Positions 30,540-39,178 of a stretch of DNA of 43,885 nt are shown here, piece after piece (within the stretch, counting starts at the first letter, position 1; each line of letters opens with the position of its first letter). Source of the stretch: an uncultured Phascolarctobacterium sp. GTDB lineage: Bacteria > Bacillota > Negativicutes > Acidaminococcales > Acidaminococcaceae. The translations under genes were made by a program, and so were the position numbers. A model generated the notes under the pieces. The model had not been told where the DNA came from and did not search any database. It worked only from the letters and a program-made list of their open reading frames with translations. The DNA lies in assembly GCA_900544795.1 (NCBI GenBank), contig UQWM01000019.1, positions 1-43,885 of the forward strand, in the 5' to 3' direction.

Positions 30540-31946
30540 TTATTTTTTGCCCCACACCTCGATACCCTTTTGACTTGGCAAAATGGACGGGTCAAATTCC
30601 GGCTCTTCGATGCCGGCACGTTTCTGTGCCATATAATCGTGCAAAGCTATATAGGCATATTTGCCCAAAAGACCAATAGCGATCAGGTTGGTGATCGCCA
30701 TCATCGCCATAAACAGATCGGCCATATCCCAAACCAGCCCTACCTTGGCTACGCTGCCAAACAGCACCATCGCCACAACAAAAATACGGAACAAGGTCAG
30801 CAGCAGCGGATTTTTATGGATGAAGGCAATATTGATCTCGCCATAATAATAGTTGCCAACGATGGAACTGAACGCAAACAGACAGATCATCACCGCCAGG
30901 AAGCTTGGCGCCCAGGAGCCTAAATGCTGGGCCAGGGCGTATTGCGCCAGCTCGATGCCGGTCAAATTACTGTCGCCGTAGCCTTCGGAAAGTAGAATAA
31001 TGAACGCCGACGCTGAGCAGACCCAGAGGGTATCTACAAAAACACCGAAAGCCTGGATCAAGCCCTGCTTAACAGGGTGCGTAGCACTGGCAGTAGCGGC
31101 CGCATTCGGCACACTGCCCATACCGGCTTCGTTCGAGAACAGGCCGCGTTTGATACCCGTCATCAGCGCGACGCCCATACCGCCACCTGCCACAGCCTGC
31201 CAGTCGAAGGCCGAAGTAAAGATCAGCATAAAAACCTGCGGCAATTTGCCGATATTAACGATAGTGATCACGAAAGCGATCAAGAGATACAACCCGGCCA
31301 TGATCGGCACCATCCATTCGGCAACCTTGGCGATACGCGAAACGCCGCCGAAAATGACTATACCGGTTAAAAGCGCGATCACACAGCCAACCATAAACCG
31401 GTCGACACCGAACGCTGCATGCATGGAAATGGTGATGGTGTTAGCCTGCACCGAGTTGAAAATCAGCCCAAAGGTAACACTGATCAAAACGGCAAACAAA
31501 GCCGCCATAAAATTATTTCCCAAAACATTTTTGATATAATAAGCTGGGCCGCCACGATAACCGCCGCCCTCACGGGGTACCTTGTAGATCTGCGCCAGCG
31601 TGCTTTCGATAAAACCCGTCGCCGAACCCAAAATAGCGATCATCCACATCCAAAACAGTGCTCCAGGGCCGCCGCTGACGATAGCGATAGCAATACCGGC
31701 GATATTACCAACGCCGACGCGGGAAGCAGTGCTGACACAAAAAGCCTGGAAGGACGACACATGGTTATGCTCGGTCTTTTCACCCACACCCTCACGCAGC
31801 AGGCGCATCATCTCTTTCAGGCAGCGCAGCTGAACGAACCTGGTCTTAAAGGAAAACCAGATACCCAATCCAACCAGCATCACGATCAAAACATAAGACC
31901 ATAAAATATCATTAGCAAAAGCAACAAAACTTTCTACGAAACCCAT
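30540..31946 (-). CDS. Sodium:alanine symporter family (AGCS) amino acid transporter
   Basis: 468 residues with about eleven membrane helices. AGCS marks include IWFSFKTRFVQLR, the signature region VGVGNIAGIAIAIVSGGPG, FWMWMIAILGSATGFIESTL, YRGGPAYYI, and GIKRGLFSNEAGMGSVPNAA (conserved 'R-G-x-F-S-N-E-A-G-x-G-S'). It takes up alanine or glycine with Na+ in the inner membrane; which amino acid is open. It is transcribed alone toward a shared terminator; YigZ lies 29 bases upstream on the same strand and may be cotranscribed. Confidence 0.95.
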   Translation of the reverse strand: MGFVESFVAFANDILWSYVLIVMLVGLGIWFSFKTRFVQLRCLKEMMRLLREGVGEKTEHNHVSSFQAFCVSTASRVGVGNIAGIAIAIVSGGPGALFWMWMIAILGSATGFIESTLAQIYKVPREGGGYRGGPAYYIKNVLGNNFMAALFAVLISVTFGLIFNSVQANTITISMHAAFGVDRFMVGCVIALLTGIVIFGGVSRIAKVAEWMVPIMAGLYLLIAFVITIVNIGKLPQVFMLIFTSAFDWQAVAGGGMGVALMTGIKRGLFSNEAGMGSVPNAAATASATHPVKQGLIQAFGVFVDTLWVCSASAFIILLSEGYGDSNLTGIELAQYALAQHLGSWAPSFLAVMICLFAFSSIVGNYYYGEINIAFIHKNPLLLTLFRIFVVAMVLFGSVAKVGLVWDMADLFMAMMAITNLIAIGLLGKYAYIALHDYMAQKRAGIEEPEFDPSILPSQKGIEVWGKK

Positions 31947-31975
31947 CTTCTCTCTCCTTTGCGTTCGGACATAAT

Positions 31976-32605
31976 TTAGTTTTCCCGTACTAGCGGCACT
32001 TCCACATACTCGCTGCCTACCTGTTCCAGCTGCGTCGCATTATTAAGCGCCTCAGTCAGCCACCGTTCGGCCTCCTGCTGCTGCTCCTCTTGCATATACA
32101 GCATAATACGGGCCTGCTGACCATACTCTACCCCAGCTACTGAGAAAAGCTGCTGTTGATAGATAATGTTCAGAAGCTTTCCTGCATCCGCTACGTCCGC
32201 AGTCAAAGCAAAGGTACCCATCAAAATACGCCGGGCCAGTCCGCAGCCCTGTACGGCCTTGGCAACACTGCCCGTATAAGCCCGCACTAAACCGCCGGCA
32301 CCCAGCTTGACGCCGCCAAAATACCGCGTCACCACTGCCGCTACGCCGCACAAGTCGTTCTTACGCAGCACTTCCAGCATGGGCAAGCCTGCTGTACCGG
32401 ACGGCTCGCCGTCATCGCTGGATCTTTGCGCCAGCTCGTCAATAACATAGGCCGAGCAATTATGCGTAGCATCCCAAAACTCTTTTTTGACTGTCTTGAT
32501 AAAATCCTGTGCTTCCGCTTCGCTGGCAACCTTTTTCAGCGTGCAGATAAAGCGCGATTTTTCGATAACGGTTTCGTCGCGGTAATCGGTCCTGATGGTG
32601 TACAA
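31976..32605 (-). CDS. YigZ/IMPACT family protein (UPF0029)
   Basis: 209 residues. The IMPACT N-domain shows EKSRFICTLKKVASEAEAQD, THNCSAYVI, SSDDGEPSGTAGLPML and VTRYFGGVKLGAGGLVRAYT, which are the hallmark blocks; a C-terminal ferredoxin-like DUF1949 region follows. Members bind RNA or ribosome-associated factors and their bacterial role is unsettled. The start is set to the ATG giving MYTIRTDYRDETVIEKS. An extended -10 (TGCTATAAT on the minus strand, 32644-32636) lies about 30 bases upstream, which supports independent transcription. Confidence 0.93.
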   Translation of the reverse strand: MYTIRTDYRDETVIEKSRFICTLKKVASEAEAQDFIKTVKKEFWDATHNCSAYVIDELAQRSSDDGEPSGTAGLPMLEVLRKNDLCGVAAVVTRYFGGVKLGAGGLVRAYTGSVAKAVQGCGLARRILMGTFALTADVADAGKLLNIIYQQQLFSVAGVEYGQQARIMLYMQEEQQQEAERWLTEALNNATQLEQVGSEYVEVPLVREN

Positions 32606-32700
32606 TGCTTCTACTCCTTTATTTCACAATAATTTTATTATAGCATACGACGAATATTTCATGAAACTTTATCTTTACTCTTTTATCTTTAAAATTTTTT

Positions 32701-32709
32701 TGTTATAAT
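32701..32709 (+). promoter_or_regulatory. Extended -10 promoter of the BASS transporter gene
   Basis: TGTTATAAT at 32701-32709 is an extended -10 (TGnTATAAT) without a clear -35, 123 bases before the start codon. The leader to 32831 carries no riboswitch that I recognise. Confidence 0.5.
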
Positions 32710-32831
32710 GTTTGGAAGTATCAAAGAAAAACGTCCAATTCCATGCCATTTTTCGCCCACAAAAATCTACACCGCAGGTGTTGATCTGATAGACTTTTTT
32801 ATTTTTATTTAAGGAAAAGAGGTTTTATATA

Positions 32832-33821
32832 ATGAAAACACTTTGTCACCTGATAGGCAAATACTTCGGCATCATCGCTGTTGTATTTCTTATTCTGGGT
32901 ATGGTCACTCCGGACAATTTTAAATGGGTGGTCGGCAATCTCGGCGGCATTCCGGTTTTGAGTACCTTGCTGGGCGTTATCATGTTCGGCATGGGCACCA
33001 CACTCAACCTCCGCGATTTTGCTTTAGTTTTAAAGCGACCCATCGATGTTTTTGTCGGCGTCTGCGCCCAATATCTTATTATGCCCTCGATAGCCTTTCT
33101 GCTGTCCATGGCCTTTAACCTTGACCCGGCCCTGACTGCCGGCGTAGTTTTGGTAGGTACCTGCCCCGGAGGCACCTCCTCTAATGTCATCACCTTTATG
33201 TCTAAAGGCGATCTGGCCTTATCCGTAACCATGACCAGCGTTTCCACCCTGCTCTCACCGATCCTGACTCCGCTCATTACCTATCAGCTCATCGGTCAGA
33301 AGATCGCTTTTGATCCTATGGGTATGTTCTGGAGCATCGTACAGATCGTCATCATACCTATCTGCCTGGGTTTGGCTGTCAAATCCTTCCTGCCCTCCCT
33401 GGCCGAGAATGCGACCGAGTATCTGCCTGCAGTTTCCGCTATTGCCATCTCGCTGATCATCGCAGGCGTTATTGCCGTCAGCCGCAACAACATTCTCCAA
33501 ACCTCCGGCGTCATCCTTCTGGTAGTTATCATCCATAATTGTCTGGGCTATCTGCTGGGCTTTATCCTGGCGCGTATCACCGGTATGAGCTGGAAAAAAG
33601 CTATCGCCCTTTCCGTCGAAGTCGGCATGCAAAATTCCGGTCTGGCTACAGGCCTCGCCAAAGCGCACTTTACCGCTATGCCTATGGCAACCGTTCCCGG
33701 TGCCATCTTCTCGGCCTGGCATAATATTTCCGGTGCCTTGCTAGCCTGGGTCTTCGTCAACTTCCTCAATCCTAAATATGCCCCTGCCGAAGAAGACGAA
33801 GCAGAACTAGCCAAATCCTAA
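32832..33821 (+). CDS. Bile acid:sodium symporter family (BASS) transporter
   Basis: 329 residues, about ten membrane helices. Family blocks are GVIMFGMGTTLNLRDFALVL, LVGTCPGGTSSNVITFMSKG (the sodium-site 'CPGGxxSNxxT' segment), SVEVGMQNSGLATGLA (the second crossover motif 'E-x-G-x-Q-N-x-x-L') and ISGALLAWVF at the end. BASS proteins of bacteria import various organic anions such as pantoate, ketoacids or bile acids with Na+; the substrate is not apparent. It is monocistronic, with an extended -10 upstream and a T-rich terminator downstream. Confidence 0.93.
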   Translation: MKTLCHLIGKYFGIIAVVFLILGMVTPDNFKWVVGNLGGIPVLSTLLGVIMFGMGTTLNLRDFALVLKRPIDVFVGVCAQYLIMPSIAFLLSMAFNLDPALTAGVVLVGTCPGGTSSNVITFMSKGDLALSVTMTSVSTLLSPILTPLITYQLIGQKIAFDPMGMFWSIVQIVIIPICLGLAVKSFLPSLAENATEYLPAVSAIAISLIIAGVIAVSRNNILQTSGVILLVVIIHNCLGYLLGFILARITGMSWKKAIALSVEVGMQNSGLATGLAKAHFTAMPMATVPGAIFSAWHNISGALLAWVFVNFLNPKYAPAEEDEAELAKS

Positions 33822-33860
33822 ACTTTAACATTGAATACAGAGAGATAAAATATCCGCTGA

Positions 33861-33895
33861 CACCCGCTTCTTTTTAAAGAAGCGGGTGTTTTTTT
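33861..33895 (+). terminator. Terminator of the BASS gene
   Basis: CACCCGCTTCTTT (33861-33873) pairs with AAAGAAGCGGGTG (33876-33888), followed by T7. Confidence 0.9.
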
Positions 33896-33910
33896 GCTGA
33901 CTGGCTCAAT

Positions 33911-33944
33911 AAAAAAACGGCAGAGTAATTTCTCTGCCGTTTTT
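33911..33944 (-). terminator. Terminator of the GGDEF gene
   Basis: AAAAACGGCAGAG (33913-33925) and CTCTGCCGTTTTT (33932-33944) pair around 6 bases. Read on the minus strand, it ends in T7 just past the GGDEF gene stop. Confidence 0.85.
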
Positions 33945-33956
33945 GTGCTATCTTTA

Positions 33957-34868
33957 TTATTTTTTCAACGCTTTGTGCTCGTACATCTTCATATCCACAC
34001 GCTCCAAAAATTCCTCCAGCGTTTCCTGAGGCTGATAGGCCGCCACGCCAAAGCTGATAGCGATTTTATACTCTTTATCACCTTTTTTAAAGCTATGCCC
34101 TTCGATCTCTGCCATTAACTGCTCGCAAACGTTTGTGACACAACTGGCATCACCATAAGGACTGGCCAGAAGAAATTCGTCGCCACCGATACGGGCGGCC
34201 CAACCACCGCATCTTTTATTGATTTCATTGATCTTAGCTACTACATAGAGAATGACCTCATCGCCGCATAAATGGCCAAAACAGTCATTAACTTCCTTGA
34301 AATGGTCAATGTCGATCAAGGCCAGCGCCAGCTTTAGATCCGTACTTTTTTTGTCAAATATTTCCCGCAGCAGGTTATTGGCATGGCCTTTATTATACAG
34401 TCCGGTAAAGGAGTCGCGGGCTGCCAGATCACTGTAGCTGTTGATCAGCTCGCGCAATTCACTGCTGTCTTCGCTGGTAGCGTCATAAACACTAAAGGAA
34501 TTGGTCACATCCCGCCCCAACTCCAGCACATATTCCTTGCCGTCCTTTTCCCAGGGTATACTAAGGATCAAAATGCTTTTATCCCCCAGATATTCCATTT
34601 TCATGATCTGCTTTTTCTGTTCCAACGCACGCTCCGATGAACAATTAGGGCAGGGTTTGCTGCGATTCCAAAGCGTATAACATTTTTGACAGCTGTCAAC
34701 CATTTCGCCGTCAACATAGTTATGGACAAGATGTGTTTCCATATCTACAAAACGGTAAACATCAAATAATTTATCAACTGTTAAAGTATCGGCAAGCGCT
34801 TTTAGCATCACATCTATAGAAAAAATCTTGTCTTCCTGGCCCATATTCACAACATCCATATTATTCAC
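33957..34868 (-). CDS. Diguanylate cyclase (GGDEF) with N-terminal PAS-like Cys4 sensor
   Basis: 303 residues. The C-terminal GGDEF domain has DSFTGLYNKGHANNLL, the Mg-binding DIDHFKEVND (from 186) and an intact ARIGGDEF (active site 228-232), so it should make cyclic di-GMP from GTP. No RxxD inhibitory site precedes the active site. The N-terminal ~120 residues are PAS-like (VYRFVDMETHLVHN) and carry four cysteines C60-x2-C63-x9-C73-x2-C76, a probable zinc or iron-sulfur site that may sense redox state or metal. No transmembrane segment is seen, so it is cytoplasmic. An extended -10 (TGCTATAAT, minus strand) lies 38 bases upstream. Confidence 0.93.
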   Translation of the reverse strand: MNNMDVVNMGQEDKIFSIDVMLKALADTLTVDKLFDVYRFVDMETHLVHNYVDGEMVDSCQKCYTLWNRSKPCPNCSSERALEQKKQIMKMEYLGDKSILILSIPWEKDGKEYVLELGRDVTNSFSVYDATSEDSSELRELINSYSDLAARDSFTGLYNKGHANNLLREIFDKKSTDLKLALALIDIDHFKEVNDCFGHLCGDEVILYVVAKINEINKRCGGWAARIGGDEFLLASPYGDASCVTNVCEQLMAEIEGHSFKKGDKEYKIAISFGVAAYQPQETLEEFLERVDMKMYEHKALKK

Positions 34869-34959
34869 TCTTTCATAATTTCTATCTATCGCTTATTGTT
34901 TTATAATTATAGCAAATAAAAATGACAATAGCAATGATTACTCTCTCTGACCACGCATG

Positions 34960-34968
34960 TGCTATAAT
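34960..34968 (+). promoter_or_regulatory. Extended -10 promoter of hydE
   Basis: TGCTATAAT at 34960-34968 lies 42 bases before the hydE start codon. No good -35 box is seen, as is common for extended -10 promoters. Confidence 0.5.
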
Positions 34969-35010
34969 AAGCATATCGACATATTTATCACTATTTTGAG
35001 GATAATAATC

Positions 35011-36090
35011 ATGACTAGCAAGCTTTTAATCCAACAATTATATACCGAGCGCCAACTGCCACGAGCGAAGATGCAGATGCTGCTGACTGACGCCTTTAAC
35101 GAGGCCTCTGTCCGCGACGAATTAGCTGCGTTGGCACGCCAAACGGCACAGTCTGTTTTTGGTGCTAAGATCTATATTCGCGGCCTGATCGAATTTACCA
35201 ACTATTGTAGAAACGACTGTTATTACTGCGGTATCCGCCGCAGCAACACTTCGGCTGTACGCTACCATTTAAGCAAAGCACAGATACTCGACTGCTGCCG
35301 GCAGGGCTATGGGCTGGGCTTTCGTACCTTTGTTCTGCAAGGCGGCGAAGACCTTTCCTATACGGATACGGCTATGGCCGAAATCATTGCTTCCATTAAA
35401 GAGGATCATCCAGAGTGCGCCATTACCCTTTCTGTTGGTGAGCGCAGCTACGCGACCTATAAGCTGTGGAAAGATGCCGGTGCTGACCGGTACCTGCTGC
35501 GGCACGAAACAGCTTCGGCCGAACACTACGCCCAGTTGCACCCTGCAGCATTGACTCTGGCCAATCGTAAGCGCTGCCTGTACGACCTAAAGGCCCTTGG
35601 CTACCAGGTAGGAACGGGCTTTATGGTTGGCTCTCCCTTCCAGACTACTGCCTATATCGTCGGCGATCTGGCCTTCATCAGCGAGCTGCAGCCGCAAATG
35701 ATCGGCATCGGCCCCTTTATACCACATCACGCCACGCCTTTTAAGGACTATACGGCAGGCACGCTGGCGCAGACCCTGACACTGATCTCCGTACTGCGGC
35801 TGATGTTCCCCAACGTACTGTTGCCGGCAACGACAGCGCTGGGCACTATTGTGCCCGATGGGCGTGAGCAGGGCATTCTGGCAGGAGCTAACGTAGTGAT
35901 GCCTAATCTGTCCCCTGCTGACGTACGCGAAAACTATCTTTTATATGATAATAAACTTTGCAGCGGCGCTGAAGCCGCTGAAGCCAAAAATGATCTTGCC
36001 GTCCGTCTGCAATCCATCGGTTATACGATCGAGGAGTGCCGCGGCGACTATAAGGAGTCCTCACCATGCAAGCAAAAGACCAGGTCATGA
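35011..36090 (+). CDS. hydE: [FeFe]-hydrogenase H-cluster radical SAM maturase HydE
   Basis: 359 residues. The radical-SAM cluster motif CxxxCxxC is C66, C70, C73 in YCRNDCYYCGIRRSN, preceded by the HydE-type lead FGAKIYIRGLIEFTN. Further family blocks are LQGGEDLSY, LRHETASAEHYAQLHP, VGTGFMVGSPFQTT, GIGPFIPHHATPF and ANVVMPNLSPADVRENY. HydE works with HydF and HydG to build the 2Fe subcluster of [FeFe]-hydrogenase. Those genes are not in this window, so the maturase genes are dispersed. ATG at 35011 is chosen for its GAGGAT site; the frame is open 18 codons more. The stop overlaps the ClC gene by 25 bases. Confidence 0.95.
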   Translation: MTSKLLIQQLYTERQLPRAKMQMLLTDAFNEASVRDELAALARQTAQSVFGAKIYIRGLIEFTNYCRNDCYYCGIRRSNTSAVRYHLSKAQILDCCRQGYGLGFRTFVLQGGEDLSYTDTAMAEIIASIKEDHPECAITLSVGERSYATYKLWKDAGADRYLLRHETASAEHYAQLHPAALTLANRKRCLYDLKALGYQVGTGFMVGSPFQTTAYIVGDLAFISELQPQMIGIGPFIPHHATPFKDYTAGTLAQTLTLISVLRLMFPNVLLPATTALGTIVPDGREQGILAGANVVMPNLSPADVRENYLLYDNKLCSGAEAAEAKNDLAVRLQSIGYTIEECRGDYKESSPCKQKTRS

Positions 36091-37634
36091 AAACCTACGG
36101 TGCCCTCAACCATTGGCACAGCTTTCGGCTAAAGCTATTTTGGGAAGGCATCCTCATCGGCATCTGTTCCGGGCTGGTCATCAGCCTCTTTCGCTGGGCG
36201 CTGCATGTGGTCGAAACTAACCGCGAGCATATCTACACCTATCTAAAAAGCACCGACTGGTATTGGACGGCCGGCTGGTTCGCCCTGCTCATCCTGGTAG
36301 CTTTCGTGCTGGACCGGCTGACTAAATATGAGCCACTGGCCGCCGGCAGCGGTATCCCTCAGGTCAAAGGCGCTATTTTAGGCTTTATCAAAATGCGCTG
36401 GCTGCAAATACTCTGGGTCAAACTGGTGGCGGGCGTCATCGGCATCGGCGCTGGCCTTTCTCTGGGCCGCGAAGGCCCTTCGATCCAGTTAGGTGCCGTC
36501 ACGGCACAGGGCATCAGCCGGCTCTTCAAACGCACCCGCATGGAAGAGCGCTACCTGCTTACCAGTGGTGCCAGTGCCGGCTTAGCCGCAGCCTTCAACG
36601 CGCCTTTGGCTGGCGTAATTTTTGCGCTGGAAGAACTGCACCGCAATTTCTCTGTTGTCGTATTACTCCCAGCCATGGCCGCAGCTATGACGGCTACGGT
36701 AATCAGCCGACTGCTATTTGGCGGCGACACTATTTTTGACTTTTTCGGCCTGCCCGTACTGCCGCTTGAATATTACGGCTATGTGGTACTGATCAGTCTG
36801 ATCGTTGGCCTGGGCGGCGTCGTTTTCAACGCCGGGCTACTAAATATACCCCGCTTTTATAAGCTGCCCATTTTTCCTAATTCCCTAAGCAAAATCGTTT
36901 TTGCTTTATTCACCGCCGGTGTTTTAGGCTTTGTGCTGCCCCAGGTACTGGGCGGCGGCAACACGCTGATCAACGAGATCTCCAAGACCTCCTATCCATT
37001 GCAGGCCCTGCTGCTGCTTTTGGTTGGTAAATTCATCTTTACCATGCTCAGCTACGGCAGCGGCGTGCCCGGCGGATTCTTTCTGCCCATGCTGGTCATC
37101 GGTGCCTTAACAGGCAGCGTGCTCAGCAACATTATGACCAGCCTCGATATCCTCAATCCCCTGTTCAACTCCAATATCATAGTTATCGCCATGGCGGCCT
37201 TTTTTTCCGCCTCCGTGCGCGCACCCATTACCGGTACCATCCTGATCATGGAAATGACCGGTTCCTTCCAGCATATGCTGGTACTTTCCATCGCCTCCAT
37301 GGTGGCCTTTATTGCCGCCGAGTTGTGCCACAGCAAGCCTATTTACGAAGAGCTGCTCGCGCGTTCCCTGCAAAACACTGCCCGCGCCGACAGGAACCAC
37401 TGCGAAAAGCAGCGTAACATCATCGAGCTGTCGGTTTGCAGCGGCAGCCCTATCGACGGCCGCTTGATCAAAGAAATAGACTGGCCTGAGCATACACTGC
37501 TCGTGGACGTTAAGCGCGGCGAAAGTGATTTGATACCCATAGGCGACACCAGACTGCGGGCCGGCGACTTTTTATATGTCCTTACCGATGACACATTAGC
37601 CGCTAAGCTGCGCAAAATGGCCGAAGGTGAGTAA
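36066..37634 (+). CDS. ClC-type chloride channel/antiporter with C-terminal TrkA-C (RCK_C) domain
   Basis: 522 residues with the ClC fold. The anion-site loops are AGSGIPQVKG, LGREGPSIQLG (gating glutamate present), and YGSGVPGGFFLPMLV. ALEELHRNFS keeps the intracellular proton glutamate pair, which points to a Cl-/H+ exchanger and not a channel. About 75 C-terminal residues form a TrkA-C domain (ELSVCSGSPIDGRLIKEIDW … GDFLYVLTDD) that may bind a regulatory ligand. The start overlaps the end of hydE by 25 bases with AAGGAG inside hydE, so the two are cotranscribed although no functional link is obvious. Confidence 0.95.
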   Translation: MQAKDQVMKTYGALNHWHSFRLKLFWEGILIGICSGLVISLFRWALHVVETNREHIYTYLKSTDWYWTAGWFALLILVAFVLDRLTKYEPLAAGSGIPQVKGAILGFIKMRWLQILWVKLVAGVIGIGAGLSLGREGPSIQLGAVTAQGISRLFKRTRMEERYLLTSGASAGLAAAFNAPLAGVIFALEELHRNFSVVVLLPAMAAAMTATVISRLLFGGDTIFDFFGLPVLPLEYYGYVVLISLIVGLGGVVFNAGLLNIPRFYKLPIFPNSLSKIVFALFTAGVLGFVLPQVLGGGNTLINEISKTSYPLQALLLLLVGKFIFTMLSYGSGVPGGFFLPMLVIGALTGSVLSNIMTSLDILNPLFNSNIIVIAMAAFFSASVRAPITGTILIMEMTGSFQHMLVLSIASMVAFIAAELCHSKPIYEELLARSLQNTARADRNHCEKQRNIIELSVCSGSPIDGRLIKEIDWPEHTLLVDVKRGESDLIPIGDTRLRAGDFLYVLTDDTLAAKLRKMAEGE

Positions 37635-37684
37635 TCTTAATCCGTTATCTCAAGAAAATTTTCTGCCAACTTATCAGTTTCCCC

Positions 37685-37713
37685 TTGTCAAACCATTGTT
37701 TTTTCGATATAAT
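37685..37713 (+). promoter_or_regulatory. Promoter of the yjiH-yjiG genes
   Basis: TTGTCA (37685-37690) and TATAAT (37708-37713) are 17 bases apart, 67 bases before the first start codon. Confidence 0.75.
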
Positions 37714-37780
37714 GTAAAGCACATTCTGTTATTTTGCAGAGTGTTAAACTCGCACTTATCTAATTTTAGGAGGGGTTCCC

Positions 37781-38419
37781 ATGGACAAAATTAAGGAGAC
37801 CTTAAATAAGGTTCCAATGTCCGGTTATATTGTGTTGGTAATCGCCATCGCAATCTTTTCCGGTCTGTTTGCAAATGCCGGTCATGGTTTGAATATTTTC
37901 GACTTTGACACTTTAAACGGTAAATTCGGTACTATGCAAAGCACTAAAGCTACATTCTCAGGTCAAGGCGGCAGCGGCGCGCGTGACGGCTTCCTGTTCG
38001 CTTTCGGTCTGGCTCCCGGCGTTATGCTGGCAATGGGTCTGATTGAGGTAGTTGAACATTACGGCGGCCTGAAAGCAGCTCAAAAGCTGATGACTCCTAT
38101 CCTGCGCCCCATACTCGGCATCCCGGGTGTCTGCGGTATCGCGCTCGTTTCTTCTCTGCAAAGCACCGACGCCGGTGCAGGTATGACCAGACAGCTGCAT
38201 CTTGAAAACATGATCACTGATAACGAAATGCTTGTTTTCAGTGCCTTCCAATTCACTGCCGGCGGTCTTATCACCAACTACCTGTCTTCCGGTTCCGCAC
38301 TGTTCGGCTTTCTTACCGTGCCGATCTCCATTCCTTTGGCAGTGCTCTTCGTTATGAAAATTTTCGGCGCCAACATGATGCGCATCTATGTAAAAATGTT
38401 CTGCAAGGAGGCTGTATAA
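37781..38419 (+). CDS. YjiH-type nucleoside-recognition (Gate) domain membrane protein
   Basis: 212 residues with about five membrane helices. The protein resembles E. coli YjiH and carries the nucleoside-recognition/Gate domain features GARDGFLFAFGLAPGVMLA, GVCGIALVSSLQSTDAGAGM and LITNYLSSGSALFGFL. Gate-domain pairs are usually thought to be two halves of one transporter for nucleosides, peptides or similar solutes; the substrate is not established. It is followed three bases later by yjiG, so both are made together. A GGAGGGG ribosome site and a good promoter precede it. Confidence 0.8.
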   Translation: MDKIKETLNKVPMSGYIVLVIAIAIFSGLFANAGHGLNIFDFDTLNGKFGTMQSTKATFSGQGGSGARDGFLFAFGLAPGVMLAMGLIEVVEHYGGLKAAQKLMTPILRPILGIPGVCGIALVSSLQSTDAGAGMTRQLHLENMITDNEMLVFSAFQFTAGGLITNYLSSGSALFGFLTVPISIPLAVLFVMKIFGANMMRIYVKMFCKEAV

Positions 38420-38422
38420 TCA

Positions 38423-38947
38423 ATGAGTGAAGAAAAAATCAATCACGCTCCTGAGGATTCTGCAGCTGCTGAGGCAGCCCTCAATGCAAAATTAGCCCAA
38501 CCGTCCCTGATGGATATTTTCGTACGCGGCGCCCGCAAAGGCTGGAACATCGCCATCGACAATATCATCCCGAACGTTTTGATGGCTTATGTCTGCATCA
38601 AAATTTTGAATGTTACCGGCCTTTTAGCTCTTGCTGGTAAGTTCTTCGCTCCCGTTATGGCTCTCTGGGGCCTGCCGGGCGAAGCTATCATGGTACTTTT
38701 CAGTGCGCTCATGTCCATGGGCGGCGCTGTAGGCGTTTGTATGGCGCTCTATAATGATGGCGGTATCGACGAACGTGCTATCACTATCGTTATCCCCGCG
38801 ATCTATCTTCTTGGTTCCAAGATCCAATACCTGGGTCGTTTGCTCGGCACCGCAGGCGTGCCTTCCAAACATTACCCGGTTCTGATCGGCATCTCCTTCA
38901 TCAACGCAGGCATTGCCATGTTCATCATGAAAATTTTGACCATGTAA
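38423..38947 (+). CDS. YjiG-type nucleoside-recognition (Gate) domain membrane protein
   Basis: 174 residues: a polar ~45-residue N-terminus, then about four membrane helices with RGARKGWNIAIDNIIPNVLM, LPGEAIMVLFSALMSMGGAV and VIPAIYLLGSKIQYLGR. The sequence pattern corresponds to E. coli YjiG, the usual partner of YjiH; in E. coli yjiHG precede isoaspartyl dipeptidase iadA. The short distance to the previous gene and the shared terminator show a two-gene operon and a heteromeric membrane complex. Confidence 0.82.
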   Translation: MSEEKINHAPEDSAAAEAALNAKLAQPSLMDIFVRGARKGWNIAIDNIIPNVLMAYVCIKILNVTGLLALAGKFFAPVMALWGLPGEAIMVLFSALMSMGGAVGVCMALYNDGGIDERAITIVIPAIYLLGSKIQYLGRLLGTAGVPSKHYPVLIGISFINAGIAMFIMKILTM

Positions 38948-38970
38948 TCTGCTTGAAAATGTTTTACCAA

Positions 38971-39005
38971 AACTCCGTTCCAGATAATCTGGAACGGAGT
39001 TTTTT
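38971..39005 (+). terminator. Terminator of yjiH-yjiG
   Basis: AACTCCGTTCCAGA (38971-38984) pairs with TCTGGAACGGAGTT (38988-39001) around TAA and leads into T5. Confidence 0.9.
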
Positions 39006-39178
39006 CTTTTTCCTCACCCCTTTTGACAGTAAAGAAACTTTATTTTTGTTGTAAATGCAACTTACTTTAGCCGACTACTGTGATATCATTAACTTGAAGC
39101 AACCAGACGACGATGCCATATGCCGGCGTCCTGAACAATACCGGGGCCAGCCCCGCACTTTAAGAGGAGTGATATTAT

